A stretch of DNA of 28,212 nt from Marinospirillum sp. (lineage in GTDB: Bacteria; Pseudomonadota; Gammaproteobacteria; Pseudomonadales; Halomonadaceae). The stretch lies in NCBI GenBank assembly GCA_007116195.1, contig SKIX01000042.1, positions 1-28,212 on the forward strand, read 5' to 3'. Each line of letters begins with the position of its first letter. Within the stretch, counting starts at the first letter, position 1. A program made the position numbers and the translations under genes. Below are positions 1 through 8,562 of this stretch, in pieces. The notes below the pieces were generated by a model. It had not been told where the DNA came from and did not search any database. It was given only the letters and a program-made list of their open reading frames with translations.

Positions 1-694
1 AACGGCTCATTTCTCTTGCTAAGCGATTTAAGCCCATCGTTCTTGCCATTGCCTGAACCGTTAAATTGGTTTTCGGATGACGCAACTGAGGATCAGCACC
101 CGCTTTAAGCAGATGCCTTGCTGCTTCCTCATTACGCATCATTACTGCGAACATTAAAGCGGAATTACCCTGATCATCCACTTGATCAATATTCACGCCT
201 TGAGCCAGCAGCTCTTTTAAGGCGGTGATATCGCCTTCAACAGCCGCGATTCTTAGTAGAACGGCTTGACTGCGCCTCTGCCCAGACTGGCTAGTACGCT
301 CTTTTTCTAAATGGCTCAAAGCATGCTGCTTACCTAAGCGTAAGCCTATCGCTTTGAGCAACCCTTCACGGGTAAAGGGCTTGGTTAAATAATCATCAGC
401 GCCCAAGTCACGCCCCAAGCGCTGATCTTCTTCGGATGTTTTTGCAGTTAAAAAAATAAAAGGCAAGCTTGCTGTTGCAGCTTGAGCTCGCACCTTCTTC
501 AAGAAAGCAAAGCCGTCCATCATCGGCATCATGATGTCGCAGATAATTAAATCAGGACGCTGGTTTTTCAGTTGGTTTAAGCCTTCAGCACCATTCATTG
601 CTTTAAGAATATGAAAGCCTTCCAACTCAAGCATTTCTTCCAGGTTTTCCAACAAACTGGCTTCATCCTCAACCAATAGCAGAGTTTTACTCAT
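1..694 (-). CDS. Response regulator: receiver domain plus ankyrin repeats (3' end outside window)
   Basis: Partial gene; the ATG is at 692-694 and at least 231 codons run off the left edge without a stop. An N-terminal CheY-like receiver (residues about 3-120) shows the acidic pair E9-D10, the phospho-acceptor D53 in a CDIMMPMMDG motif, T83 and the conserved lysine K105 in LTKPF. From about residue 150 two ankyrin-like units follow (GDITALKELLAQGVNID, then GNSALMFAVMMRNEEAARHL), so the visible output is a protein-binding module, not a DNA-binding domain. The start overlaps the stop of the upstream histidine kinase by 8 bases (ATGAGTAA), so translation is probably coupled and the kinase is the likely phosphodonor. 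The target of the ankyrin part is unknown. Confidence 0.88.
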   Translation of the reverse strand, partial: MSKTLLLVEDEASLLENLEEMLELEGFHILKAMNGAEGLNQLKNQRPDLIICDIMMPMMDGFAFLKKVRAQAATASLPFIFLTAKTSEEDQRLGRDLGADDYLTKPFTREGLLKAIGLRLGKQHALSHLEKERTSQSGQRRSQAVLLRIAAVEGDITALKELLAQGVNIDQVDDQGNSALMFAVMMRNEEAARHLLKAGADPQLRHPKTNLTVQAMARTMGLNRLAREMSR

Positions 695-1982
695 GGTCGA
701 CCTCCTGTTGTGGCAGTTGTGCGGGCAGCCATACGCGGAACTGGCTTCCTTTGCCGAGTTGGCTATCCACTTCTAGATGTCCTTGATGTAAAGCAATAAA
801 GTGCTGAACAATGGATAAGCCCAAGCCTGTGCCCTGGACATTATCAACATTGGCAGCCCGAAAAAAGGGTTCGCCCAGCTTAGCCAGGTCTTCACTGGGA
901 ATGCCTCGGCCTTGGTCGGTGACCTCAAAACATAACCAGGTTCCAGCCAGGGTAACTCTAACTTCAACTTGAGCCGCTGGTGGGCTGAACTTTAAAGCGT
1001 TAGACACCAGGTTGCTAAGAATAGGCTGCAACAGCTGAGGATCTAGTAGGTAATTCTGCTCAGGGCTTGTTAACTCCGGCTGATAAACTAACTCTAGCTG
1101 CATTTTTTCAGCAATCGGTTTCAAACGTTCAAGCACCTCTTCGACCACCTCGGTAACCCTGACGGCATAGGGTTCAAAGCGGGTATGCCCACCGCGGTTT
1201 TTTTCCAAAACCAGAATTTCTTGCACTAATCCATCAAGCTGTTGAATGGCTTCTTCAGAGCGTTTTAGATGCTTTTGTAATTTACCCAGCCAGGGGCTAT
1301 CCACAGCATCTGCCTGCATTTTTTGGCAATACTGTTCCATCAACTGCAAGCTGGAATAGATGCTGGATAAAGGGGTACGAAATTCATGCGTTGCCATCGA
1401 TAGGAATTCCGATTTCAGCCGATTCAACTCTTCGAGGCTGGCTACGGCATCTTGAAGTTTTTGCCTGGCTTGGTGTTCAACACTCACATCATGAAAAAGC
1501 AAAATGCGTGCCGGTGTATTCTGCCATTGAATCCAGGTGCCTTTAGCTAAAAAAACCACCTCGCCACTGGGCGCATAACTGGGGTTCACTTGAAGGCAAA
1601 GCTCAACATCGGCTTCCAGGTTGGGGAAGACCTCATCTAACGAAGGATACTGAGGCTGGGCTTGCTTAAAGCTATAACCTAGAGCCGCCAGCAGCTGTTT
1701 AGCCGCAACATTGGTTAGCAATAAACGCCCTTCTTGATTAACAATTAATAGGGGCGCTGGGTGGCTCAGCAGCAGCTGCCGCATACGAACTTCTGCGGCT
1801 ATAAAGTGTTTGAGCAGGTCATGTGGCCCTGCTGGCTTTTTACCATCAGCACTTTTTATTTCCAACTTAACAGCCAACTCTTGGCCGCGTGCCTGGGCTG
1901 TTTCTAAGCGCTCATTTAAAGCCTTACGCTTGCTGCCCAACCAAACTCGCAAAGGCAGAGGCTGTTCAAGCAATCCAGTCAT
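687..1982 (-). CDS. Soluble PAS-containing sensor histidine kinase
   Basis: A 431-residue kinase without predicted membrane segments, hence cytoplasmic. A PAS-like region spans about residues 69-169, followed by a short coiled coil. The dimerisation/H-box has H199 in ATHEFRTPLS, the N-box is NLVSNALKFSPP (about 324-335), G1 is DQGRGIP (356-362) and G2 is GTGLGLS (384-390). All residues needed for ATP binding and autophosphorylation are present. It has no receiver of its own. Its stop overlaps the start of the receiver-ankyrin gene by 8 bases, and a receiver-PAS regulator lies 86 bases upstream, so the three probably form one phosphorelay. The ligand sensed by the PAS domain cannot be told from sequence. 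The start is the furthest ATG, with only a weak ribosome binding site. Confidence 0.9.
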   Translation of the reverse strand: MTGLLEQPLPLRVWLGSKRKALNERLETAQARGQELAVKLEIKSADGKKPAGPHDLLKHFIAAEVRMRQLLLSHPAPLLIVNQEGRLLLTNVAAKQLLAALGYSFKQAQPQYPSLDEVFPNLEADVELCLQVNPSYAPSGEVVFLAKGTWIQWQNTPARILLFHDVSVEHQARQKLQDAVASLEELNRLKSEFLSMATHEFRTPLSSIYSSLQLMEQYCQKMQADAVDSPWLGKLQKHLKRSEEAIQQLDGLVQEILVLEKNRGGHTRFEPYAVRVTEVVEEVLERLKPIAEKMQLELVYQPELTSPEQNYLLDPQLLQPILSNLVSNALKFSPPAAQVEVRVTLAGTWLCFEVTDQGRGIPSEDLAKLGEPFFRAANVDNVQGTGLGLSIVQHFIALHQGHLEVDSQLGKGSQFRVWLPAQLPQQEVDHE

Positions 1983-2068
1983 AAACAGGGGATTCCAATG
2001 CAGTTAAAAGAACTCTGATCAAGCGTTGCATTCGTGGCAGCAAGCACTCAATTCTTGCAAAGCCAAGG

Positions 2069-2968
2069 TCATTTAGTAGCAGGACTAACCATCTCTTCGA
2101 GCGCATCCACTGTCATCTCTAGTGCTTCTACAAGAGCCTGTTGTTCTTGCATGCTTTGCAGGCGCTCACTGGCATCTCGGCAGGTAATCAGGCCCAGGTC
2201 TTTGCTACCTGCGTTAAAGCGTGTCACCATAAATTCAGCCGGAAACGGCTGCTCTGCTGACGAACAGAGGTTTGCTAAAAAAACTTCATGTTGATGTTCA
2301 GCTTGGTAGATGAGATCACGAACCTTGGCAAACTTGGGTTCTGCAAAAAGCCTGGTCAGATTAGCGCCTTGCAGCTCGCGGAAGGAATAACCGAAGACTT
2401 GTTGTAATTGGCGATTAATTTCAATGATTTCCAAGCCTTCCCAGTCGAAGATACAGAGCGCATCCATCGCATTCCAAAACAGGGTGCGATAGCGCACTTC
2501 ACTACTCTGTAATGCCTGAAGAGCCGAATTAAGTTCTTTGCGGGCTTGTAGCTGATCAGCAATGCGCACGAGGGTTTCATGCAGTTGTTTGGTATCGACT
2601 GGCTTTAAAATAAATTTATCAATACCCAAATCTATAGCTCTTAACAAATACTCGGTTTCCTCATGGGCTGTGGTCATAACAATCGGCTGTTCAGGGTCCA
2701 GCTCACGTAGGTGTTCAGCCAGGCTCAAACCATCCATTCGCGGCATACGAATATCGCTAATAACCAGATCAGGCGGTGTTTCCTGGTGGGTATAAAGTTG
2801 CAAACCCTGAGCGCCATCTTCAGCCACTAATACCTGGCCAAAACGCCTTTGCAAAAATTGCAGCAACTGGTTGCGAACATCAGCATTGTCCTCAACGTAG
2901 AGTACAGAAAGCTGCTTAAGGCTAGTGGGTAAGGCTTCTTTTTTCCCCGCCTGCTGAAAGAGGTTCAT
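2069..2968 (-). CDS. Response regulator: receiver plus PAS domain
   Basis: The receiver (about residues 20-135) has E26-D27, acceptor D72 in SDIRMPRMDG, T100 and K122 in LKPVD. A short helical linker leads to a PAS domain (about 155-270) and a C-terminal coiled coil. No DNA-binding, GGDEF or EAL output is present, so it probably acts by protein contacts, perhaps with the kinase encoded next. The start is taken as the ATG at 2966-2968 because AGGAG sits 5 bases upstream; the GTG two codons earlier overlaps that ribosome binding site. It begins 15 bases after the rimK stop, so it is probably in the same transcript as rimK. The downstream kinase follows after 86 bases with no strong terminator. 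Confidence 0.87.
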   Translation of the reverse strand: MNLFQQAGKKEALPTSLKQLSVLYVEDNADVRNQLLQFLQRRFGQVLVAEDGAQGLQLYTHQETPPDLVISDIRMPRMDGLSLAEHLRELDPEQPIVMTTAHEETEYLLRAIDLGIDKFILKPVDTKQLHETLVRIADQLQARKELNSALQALQSSEVRYRTLFWNAMDALCIFDWEGLEIIEINRQLQQVFGYSFRELQGANLTRLFAEPKFAKVRDLIYQAEHQHEVFLANLCSSAEQPFPAEFMVTRFNAGSKDLGLITCRDASERLQSMQEQQALVEALEMTVDALEEMVSPATK

Positions 2969-2983
2969 ACTCACTCCTGATCA

Positions 2984-3889
2984 CTACCCCTTACCCTGTG
3001 TACGATTTTTATTAGGGGCAGCATTTTTTTCAATATAGTCGATTATCAAACCCGCGACATCTTTGCCTGTAGCGCGTTCAATACCTTCCAGTCCAGGTGA
3101 GGAGTTCACCTCCATCACCACGGCCCCATGATTCGAGCGCAAAAGGTCAACACCACAAACTCTTAGCCCCATTGCTTTGGCCGCACGTATTGCAGTGGAT
3201 CGCTCTTCTGGCGTGATCTTGATTAGCTCGGCCTGACCACCTCGGTGCAAATTGGAGCGAAACTCTCCTGGCGGTGCTTGGCGCTTCATGGCAGCGACCA
3301 CCTTATCGCCTATCACAAAGCAGCGGATATCGGCACCTCCTGCTTCTTTGATGTATTCCTGCACCATAATATTGGCTTTTAAACCCATAAAGGCTTGAAT
3401 AACACTTTCGGCTGCTTTTTCTGTTTCAGCAAGAACGACGCCAATACCCTGGGTTCCTTCCAAAAGCTTAATGACCAAAGGTGCACCCCCGACCATACGA
3501 ATCAAGTCAGGAATATCGTCTGGAGAGTGAGCAAAGCCCGTAACTGGCAGTCCAACTCCTTTACGTGATAGCAGCTGTAAAGAACGTAGCTTGTCACGTG
3601 AGCGGGTTATGGCAACGGACTCATTTAAGGTATAAACGCCCATCATTTCAAACTGACGCACCACTGCAGCACCATAGAAGGTAACGGATGCACCAATACG
3701 TGGAATAACGGCATCAAAGTGCTCTAAATCTTCACCCTTGTAGTGAATGGTGGGTTTATGGGCGGCAATATTCATGTAACAACGCAGAGTATCGATTACC
3801 CGTGCGCTATGCCCACGTTCTTCTGCTGCTTCTAATAAACGCCGAGTGGAATAGAGAGAGGCATTACGGGACAAGAGGGCAAAATGCAT
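2984..3889 (-). CDS. rimK: RimK: ribosomal protein S6 L-glutamate ligase
   Basis: An ATP-grasp ligase that adds glutamate residues to the C terminus of ribosomal protein S6 and can also make poly-glutamate in E. coli. The 301-residue protein matches E. coli RimK almost throughout: LSRNASLYS at the N terminus, [36 protein letters not shown] (ATP-grasp loop), FRSNLHRGG and the metal/ATP site [14 protein letters not shown]. The start is set at the ATG 3887-3889 from this homology and from AGGA 7 bases upstream. An ATG at 3913 would add eight unmatched residues and overlap the rimB stop by ATGA. It lies directly behind a RimB-like protein, a recurring pair, and ahead of two-component genes, which is less usual. 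Confidence 0.95.
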   Translation of the reverse strand: MHFALLSRNASLYSTRRLLEAAEERGHSARVIDTLRCYMNIAAHKPTIHYKGEDLEHFDAVIPRIGASVTFYGAAVVRQFEMMGVYTLNESVAITRSRDKLRSLQLLSRKGVGLPVTGFAHSPDDIPDLIRMVGGAPLVIKLLEGTQGIGVVLAETEKAAESVIQAFMGLKANIMVQEYIKEAGGADIRCFVIGDKVVAAMKRQAPPGEFRSNLHRGGQAELIKITPEERSTAIRAAKAMGLRVCGVDLLRSNHGAVVMEVNSSPGLEGIERATGKDVAGLIIDYIEKNAAPNKNRTQGKG

Positions 3890-3909
3890 GATGTTCCTAC
3901 TGAATGAGA

Positions 3910-4377
3910 TCAACAGTGGCTGAGCAAGTAGCTAGCGCCTGGGGCAACTAAGAAGTGTTCTTCCAAGGCCTTGCGACCTAAGAGCATAGGGTATTTCATC
4001 TGCGAGCGATCTGCGAGCGTCACTTCAATTTTCTGTTTAATAGAGCCTAGTTCCATCCATAAGCGGACAACATAGCGTTCACTAAGCTGGCCATTGGAGC
4101 TACGTACTTCTCGACGATCATAAACCGGAAGCTCTACTCGATGCATCTGGCCTTCATTATCGCTGGAGCCCTGAGTTAAAAAACGAACCCAGGTGCGGTT
4201 TTGTTTTACAAAAGGCGTAATTTTTTCTGCATGTAAACTTGATGTGCGTGCACCTGTATCGACTTTAGCAGCCACCTGTAGCTCCAAGTCAGGAAAAAAG
4301 ATACTTTCCTTGGCGCCGATTACTAGCCGTTCATGCAACCAATCATGTTGATTCCAATGCTTTTTCTTTGCCGACAT
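3910..4377 (-). CDS. rimB: RimB-like retropepsin-type aspartic protease (DUF785 / 'ATP-dependent zinc protease' family)
   Basis: A short protein with the signature [12 protein letters not shown], where the Asp of DTGA is the expected catalytic aspartate of a retropepsin-like fold. The motif [10 protein letters not shown] near the C terminus is also typical of PF05618. In pseudomonads this protein (RimB) is encoded with rimK and acts with it in S6 modification. Here it ends 20 bases before the rimK start. The chosen start is the ATG at 4375-4377, preceded by a modest purine stretch (AGGCGGG); a GTG at 4405-4407 would add ten residues and cannot be excluded. There is no signal peptide, so it is probably cytosolic. 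The family name 'zinc protease' is historical; I see no zinc motif. Confidence 0.85.
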   Translation of the reverse strand: MSAKKKHWNQHDWLHERLVIGAKESIFFPDLELQVAAKVDTGARTSSLHAEKITPFVKQNRTWVRFLTQGSSDNEGQMHRVELPVYDRREVRSSNGQLSERYVVRLWMELGSIKQKIEVTLADRSQMKYPMLLGRKALEEHFLVAPGASYLLSHC

Positions 4378-4455
4378 CACCCACCCGCCTGTATATTTTT
4401 TAACCACCCAAGAATAGAGCAGTAATCACTTCCACTGAGATCACTTTTACTAAAG

Positions 4456-5226
4456 TTATCCACATCCCTGTCCACGTCTTCTGTGAGTAAACTCCACTGA
4501 AAAGTGGACAAGCTGCGTTTGCCAATGACCGCTGGGTTGAATATCCAGCCAGCGTAATCCGGGTTGTGCTTGAGTAGCAAGCTGAAACTGCTCAACTTGG
4601 GGACGAAACTGAACACTGGTTGCCGGCGTAGCATAAACAGAAGCACCCAGGTGCTGCCAGCTTGCAGCTTGATGCACATGGCCGCAGAGTAAAACCCGCG
4701 GCTGATCTGCAGCCTGTAACACCTCCCAAAGCGCTGCAGCGTTTTTTAATCCTAGCGCATCCATCCAGGCACTCCCCACAGGTAAGGGGTGGTGATGTAA
4801 AGCTATGAGAGTTGGACGCTGGGCTGCCAAGGCTTGACTAAGGCGTTCTAGTTCGGAAGCTGCCAACCAACCAGCAGCCTCACCTGGCAGGCTGGTATTC
4901 AAGCTCAGCAGCTGCCAACCTGCCAAACTTAATTCAAAATGCGCTGGCTTGAAGCTCTGCATCAACTCAACTGAGTCATGATTACCGGGTAGCCATTGCC
5001 AGGCCAAGCCGGTCGCCTGGAGTTGCTGGTAGAGCCAGGCATAGGTTTCTGGTTGCACCTGCTCAGCCAAGTCGCCTGTTAACAACAACAGCTCAGGCTC
5101 TAGGCTCAGTGCCTGCTGCAAAGCTGCCAGGAAGTGACTACGGCTATCAACCCCGCGATAAAGAGCATCAGAGTCTGCCATAAGGTGCAAATCTGTCAGC
5201 TGTACCAGACGCAAGGGCTTAGTCAC
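4456..5226 (-). CDS. cpdA: CpdA: 3',5'-cyclic-AMP phosphodiesterase
   Basis: A class III cyclic-nucleotide phosphodiesterase of the metallophosphoesterase fold that hydrolyses cAMP to AMP. All five metal/active-site motifs are visible in the 256 residues: D12-x-H14 (QLTDLHL), G51-D52 (TGDLAEQ), GNHD (81-84), HHHP (144-147) and GHVH (182-185). The start is a GTG (5224-5226) that overlaps the yqiB stop by 8 bases (GTGACTAA), indicating coupled translation. The order nudF-yqiB-cpdA is the same as in E. coli. Its expected physiological partner, a CRP-type cAMP receptor, is present in this window only as a broken C-terminal fragment at 27229-27351. Confidence 0.94.
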   Translation of the reverse strand: MTKPLRLVQLTDLHLMADSDALYRGVDSRSHFLAALQQALSLEPELLLLTGDLAEQVQPETYAWLYQQLQATGLAWQWLPGNHDSVELMQSFKPAHFELSLAGWQLLSLNTSLPGEAAGWLAASELERLSQALAAQRPTLIALHHHPLPVGSAWMDALGLKNAAALWEVLQAADQPRVLLCGHVHQAASWQHLGASVYATPATSVQFRPQVEQFQLATQAQPGLRWLDIQPSGHWQTQLVHFSVEFTHRRRGQGCG

Positions 5227-5662
5227 GCGAAACTTCCTCGGTCAAACTGTAGCCTTTATCCAAAGTAAATTGCAGCATGTCTTTTAAAAAGCTGTTCACC
5301 TGCACCTTCTCATCTGGGTGAAACATGCCTGCATTAGGATAGGCATAACGTCCTTCGCGCACCTGACGCTTTTGATAGGCAATAACCTCAGCTAAACGCA
5401 GGTCTTGATAGACCCTGACCTGCATTAGAGCAGGTGCTAAATAGTCCTGAGTGATCAGGGTCAAATGCAGCTCAAGCACCTGAGTCCAGCGACTTTGCTC
5501 TAGCAAACTGAGCGTTAAGCACCCCAGGTCTTGCTCTTGAGCACGCAAACCGAAACTGATCTGCTCCTCTTCAGCTTGCTGCCAAAGACGTTGCAGCAAC
5601 AGGTAGTTGGCAGCAGCATCACTTTGTAGGCGCTGTAATTCAGCAACATAACGTTTGGGCAT
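5219..5662 (-). CDS. yqiB: YqiB: DUF1249 family protein
   Basis: A 147-residue protein of the DUF1249 family, of unknown biochemical function. Family-typical stretches include MPKRYVAELQ, a C-terminal YPNAGMFHPDEK followed by VNSFLKDML, and a central RVYQDLRLAEV. There are no membrane segments or signal peptide. It sits between nudF and cpdA exactly as in E. coli: its ATG overlaps the nudF stop by one base (TAATG), and its own stop overlaps the cpdA GTG by 8 bases. The tight coupling suggests co-expression with these nucleotide-metabolism enzymes. Nothing in the sequence indicates a catalytic site. Confidence 0.88.
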   Translation of the reverse strand: MPKRYVAELQRLQSDAAANYLLLQRLWQQAEEEQISFGLRAQEQDLGCLTLSLLEQSRWTQVLELHLTLITQDYLAPALMQVRVYQDLRLAEVIAYQKRQVREGRYAYPNAGMFHPDEKVQVNSFLKDMLQFTLDKGYSLTEEVSRD

Positions 5663-6315
5663 TATTTACTGGCTTCCCGTGGTTTTTTTAACAGGGGGTT
5701 GTTTTGAGCAAGGCGCATTAATCGCGGGTATTCTCTTTCCAGCCACTGTAATCCAATCAGGCTCATGGCATTGGCTGCGCGCCCTTGGCTTGCCTCTTGA
5801 AAAGCCTCTGTGCGTGATTTAACGAGCACGCGTATGTCTTCATTTTCACTTTCCAAACCATGAATTCCCCCAGCAGTGCGGGCATCCACCAATCCACAAA
5901 ACAGCGTGACCTGCTCGTCAGCACCACCAGGGCTGGAATAATAGGTAAACAGTTTTTCTAAAGACAAGAGCTGCAGACCGGCTTCTTCCTGCGCTTCACG
6001 CCGGGCAACTTCTTCGACTGGCTCGCCAGGTTCAACTAAACCAGCAATTAATTCGATTAACCAGGGGCTTTGAGTATTCTGCAGGGCACCGATACGAAAC
6101 TGCTCCACCATAACCACCTGATCTTGCCAGGGGTCATAAGCTAAAACCCCCACAGCATGGCCACGGTAAACCAGTTCACGACTTAGAGCGGGTGTCCAGT
6201 CACCTGCAAAACGCTTATGCTTTAAACGCAGTTTATGCATACTGAAAAAGCCTTGGTAGACTGGCGTATTGTCGAGTATTTCTACATCCCGATGTGGCTC
6301 GGTAGGCTGAGTCAT
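5662..6315 (-). CDS. nudF: NudF: ADP-ribose pyrophosphatase (Nudix)
   Basis: A Nudix hydrolase that cleaves ADP-ribose to AMP and ribose-5-phosphate, and first gene of the nudF-yqiB-cpdA block. The complete Nudix box runs about residues 92-114: G-x5-E-x7-REAQEEAGL, all catalytic glutamates present. N-terminal ADPRase features (DVEILDNTPVYQGFF, LVYRGHAVGVLAYD) and the length (217 residues) fit the family. The ATG at 6313-6315 has AGGGAG about 8 bases upstream. It diverges from greB with only 30 bases between the starts, so the two promoters must overlap or lie inside the opposite gene. Confidence 0.93.
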   Translation of the reverse strand: MTQPTEPHRDVEILDNTPVYQGFFSMHKLRLKHKRFAGDWTPALSRELVYRGHAVGVLAYDPWQDQVVMVEQFRIGALQNTQSPWLIELIAGLVEPGEPVEEVARREAQEEAGLQLLSLEKLFTYYSSPGGADEQVTLFCGLVDARTAGGIHGLESENEDIRVLVKSRTEAFQEASQGRAANAMSLIGLQWLEREYPRLMRLAQNNPLLKKPREASK

Positions 6316-6328
6316 AAGGGACTCCCTT
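6316..6328. repeat. Inverted repeat in the nudF/greB divergent gap
   Basis: AAGGGA-C-TCCCTT is a perfect 6-base inverted repeat with a one-base centre in the 30-base gap between the divergent starts. It contains the ribosome binding site of nudF, so it may simply reflect that site. It could also be a small operator or an RNA hairpin that masks the site. Confidence 0.4.
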
Positions 6329-6345
6329 TATAAAATGAGGTCACT

Positions 6346-6873
6346 ATGCAAGGGCGTTACACCCAGCGTTGGCGAGATCCCGCAAAAGACCCACGGTCTG
6401 AAATAAAAACCAACCTGATTACTCAAGAAGGGTATCAAAAAATGCGCTCGACGAGGGATTTTCTGTGGCGAGTCAGGCACCCAGAGTTAGCGGCCAAGGT
6501 TCAAGAGGCAGCCGCAAATGGTGATCGCAGTGAAAATGCTGACTACACCTATAACAAAAGAGAGCTGAATCGTACCCTGGCACGAATTGCTTACCTGGAT
6601 AAACGCTTAGATGAACTTCAAGTGGTTGATCGCCAGCCTGCAGTCACTGACCGGGTTTACTTTGGTGCTCAGGTTACTTTAGAAGGTGAGCAGGGGAAGG
6701 AAGAAGTTTGGCGACTGGTGGGGCCAGATGAAGCTGATGCCAGTCAAGGCTTGATGAGTATAGATGCACCTAGAGCCAGGCAGTTGCTAGGTAAACAACT
6801 GAACGAAGAAGTCGCCTTGCCTACACCCAGTGGAGAGGCCTTATTTGTGATTACTAGTATTTTTTATCGTTGA
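6346..6873 (+). CDS. greB: GreB: transcription elongation factor
   Basis: Binds RNA polymerase through the secondary channel and stimulates cleavage of backtracked transcripts. The N-terminal coiled coil carries the GreB-type tip GDRSENADY, with acidic D60 and E63 as the catalytic pair, followed by YNKREL. The C-terminal FKBP-like domain includes [18 protein letters not shown] and [10 protein letters not shown]. GreB rather than GreA is supported by NADYTYNK and by the C-terminal segment. The N terminus is about 20 residues longer than in E. coli, in a basic stretch ([19 protein letters not shown]) also seen in pseudomonad-like GreB. GAGG stands 6 bases upstream of the ATG. Its 3' end overlaps the convergent aer-like gene by 10 bases. 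Confidence 0.93.
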   Translation: MQGRYTQRWRDPAKDPRSEIKTNLITQEGYQKMRSTRDFLWRVRHPELAAKVQEAAANGDRSENADYTYNKRELNRTLARIAYLDKRLDELQVVDRQPAVTDRVYFGAQVTLEGEQGKEEVWRLVGPDEADASQGLMSIDAPRARQLLGKQLNEEVALPTPSGEALFVITSIFYR

Positions 6874-8453
6874 CGCTGGCTGTTCAAGCTAAAAATAAAG
6901 TTTTCTGCTAGCAGGTGCAGGTTAGCGACTTGACCGTCCAGTTTATCTGATTGCTGTTGAGCAGCTTGTCCTGCTGAAACGGAGCTAGCCGCTAAATCAG
7001 CCAACTCACCAACCTGGCGATCAGTTTGTTCACTCAGCACCGACTGGTGACGGGTTAATTCAGAAACTTCAACTGCCAAGCCATTGATCTGCTCAACCGC
7101 AGTCAAAACTTCTTTTAAGGATTGCTGCATTGCCTCAGCCAAGCTTACCGTTTGCTGAGAGGCTTCAACACCCTTTTCAATGGCAGCTGCTGAACTCTGG
7201 GTATCGGTTTGCAGTTGATCAATAATGCTTCTTACTTGTTGGGTCGAATCATGAGTGCGCTGGGCTAGTCCGCGTACTTCATCAGCAACGACCGCAAAAC
7301 CTCGACCTGCCTCACCTGCCCGGGCAGCTTCTATCGCAGCATTTAAAGCTAAAAGATTAGTTTGCTCGGCCACATTAGTAATAACATCGATGACTGTTCC
7401 TATTTGTTCACTGCTTGCTGCCAAGCTAGCAACCTGCTGTTTAGCTTCTTGTAGTTCTGTTGATTGCTTCGCGATGGCTTGAGCAACCTGAGCAATCTTG
7501 GTTTGTCCCTGCTCAGTCGCTGTTTGTGATTGGCTAGCTGCTGCTGCCGTGCGTTCAGTACTCTCCTTAACCTTTTCTAAGCTGTGTAGCTGTTCTTGAA
7601 TTGCCGCTTGTATTTGATTAACCCTGACGCCCTGATGTTCAATAAAATGAAAGGCCTCCCCTAGCTTTTCGTCAGAACGGGCTTTACTTCGACGCAAAAA
7701 ACCTGAGTTGTTATGCAGACGAGCCACCACAGCTCTTAACTCAGAAGAACGGGTGCGTAGTGCAAAAGCGATCTTACCCAACTCATCTTTACGACCTGTA
7801 TAGAGGTAAGGCATCACTGGCGTATCAACAATTCGTTTAGCTGAAGTAGCTAGGCTGTGCAAACCTCGGCTAAGCACAGCAACTCCTAGAGCTGCAAACA
7901 AGCTGGCAGCAAGAACCAGAGCACCCTGCCACCAAAGCTGCATAACGAACATCAACACGCCTACAACCAAACCAGGCAAGCTGGCCACCCCAGCCAGACG
8001 CTGAGTGAAGGATAAACGTTTACGCGTTAAAAAACTGGGAAGCTGGCCTAGTGACCACTGTTGATAAACTTTTTCTGCCCGAGCGACAGCTTGGCGGGGT
8101 GCAGCAACGCGCACCGATTGATACTCGACAATTTTGCCATTGCGTTTGATTGGGGTGACATAGGCATCAACCCAATAGTGATCACCGTTTTTGCAACGGT
8201 TTTTGACCAGACCCTTCCAAGAGCGCCCAGCCTGAACGGTTTTCCAGAGATCGGCAAAGGCTCCGGCAGGCATATCGGGATGCCGAATCAGATTGTGGTT
8301 TTGACCGACGAGTTCTTTACGCTGATAACCCGAAACTTGAATAAAGGCATCATTAGCAAAGGTAATCATGCCTCTTAGGTCGGTAATAGTGATTAGCTGG
8401 ACATCATCAGGTACTGGCTGTTCACGACCTGTAACGGGCTGGTTAACCCTCAT
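6864..8453 (-). CDS. aer: Aer-type aerotaxis/redox receptor (PAS, two membrane segments, MCP signalling domain)
   Basis: A chemoreceptor expected to sense redox state through FAD in its PAS domain and to control CheA. With the start at ATG 8451-8453 the PAS numbering equals E. coli Aer: N34, H53, R57, H58 and D60 ([12 protein letters not shown]), then [17 protein letters not shown] lies 9 bases before this ATG, whereas the ATG five codons earlier has no ribosome binding site. A hydrophobic hairpin spans about 155-195. The methyl-accepting hairpin tip is at about 362-393 ([19 protein letters not shown], then [12 protein letters not shown]). There is no periplasmic domain. The length is 529 residues. 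It is last in the HD-GYP, cheV, aer series, but has its own FNR-type promoter in the 109-base gap after cheV. Confidence 0.92.
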   Translation of the reverse strand: MRVNQPVTGREQPVPDDVQLITITDLRGMITFANDAFIQVSGYQRKELVGQNHNLIRHPDMPAGAFADLWKTVQAGRSWKGLVKNRCKNGDHYWVDAYVTPIKRNGKIVEYQSVRVAAPRQAVARAEKVYQQWSLGQLPSFLTRKRLSFTQRLAGVASLPGLVVGVLMFVMQLWWQGALVLAASLFAALGVAVLSRGLHSLATSAKRIVDTPVMPYLYTGRKDELGKIAFALRTRSSELRAVVARLHNNSGFLRRSKARSDEKLGEAFHFIEHQGVRVNQIQAAIQEQLHSLEKVKESTERTAAAASQSQTATEQGQTKIAQVAQAIAKQSTELQEAKQQVASLAASSEQIGTVIDVITNVAEQTNLLALNAAIEAARAGEAGRGFAVVADEVRGLAQRTHDSTQQVRSIIDQLQTDTQSSAAAIEKGVEASQQTVSLAEAMQQSLKEVLTAVEQINGLAVEVSELTRHQSVLSEQTDRQVGELADLAASSVSAGQAAQQQSDKLDGQVANLHLLAENFIFSLNSQRQR

Positions 8454-8533
8454 AAGTGGTTGCTCCATGATGATTATTAAGCCTTCACTTGGCTACAGCA
8501 AACCACTTTAGGTGGAGTTTTCCGAAAACTCTA

Positions 8534-8547
8534 TTGATAGAGATCAA
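8534..8547 (-). promoter_or_regulatory. Perfect FNR/ANR box upstream of aer
   Basis: TTGAT-N4-ATCAA matches the full FNR/ANR consensus. Read on the minus strand, a -10-like TAAAGT lies at 8505-8510 and predicts a transcript start near 8498, which puts the box centre about 42 bases upstream. That is the class II activator position. Oxygen-limited, FNR/ANR-dependent expression of aer is therefore likely; ANR control of aer is known in Pseudomonas aeruginosa. Confidence 0.8.
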
Positions 8548-8562
8548 TGAATTGCGACAATT

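Noticed and set aside
4456..4464. Perfect DnaA box TTATCCACA at the cpdA stop, with another at 10100-10108
   Set aside because: The second lies in the codons for the GYP motif of the HD-GYP gene, and the two are single, far apart and without AT-rich clusters or dnaA/dnaN nearby. No origin is supported.
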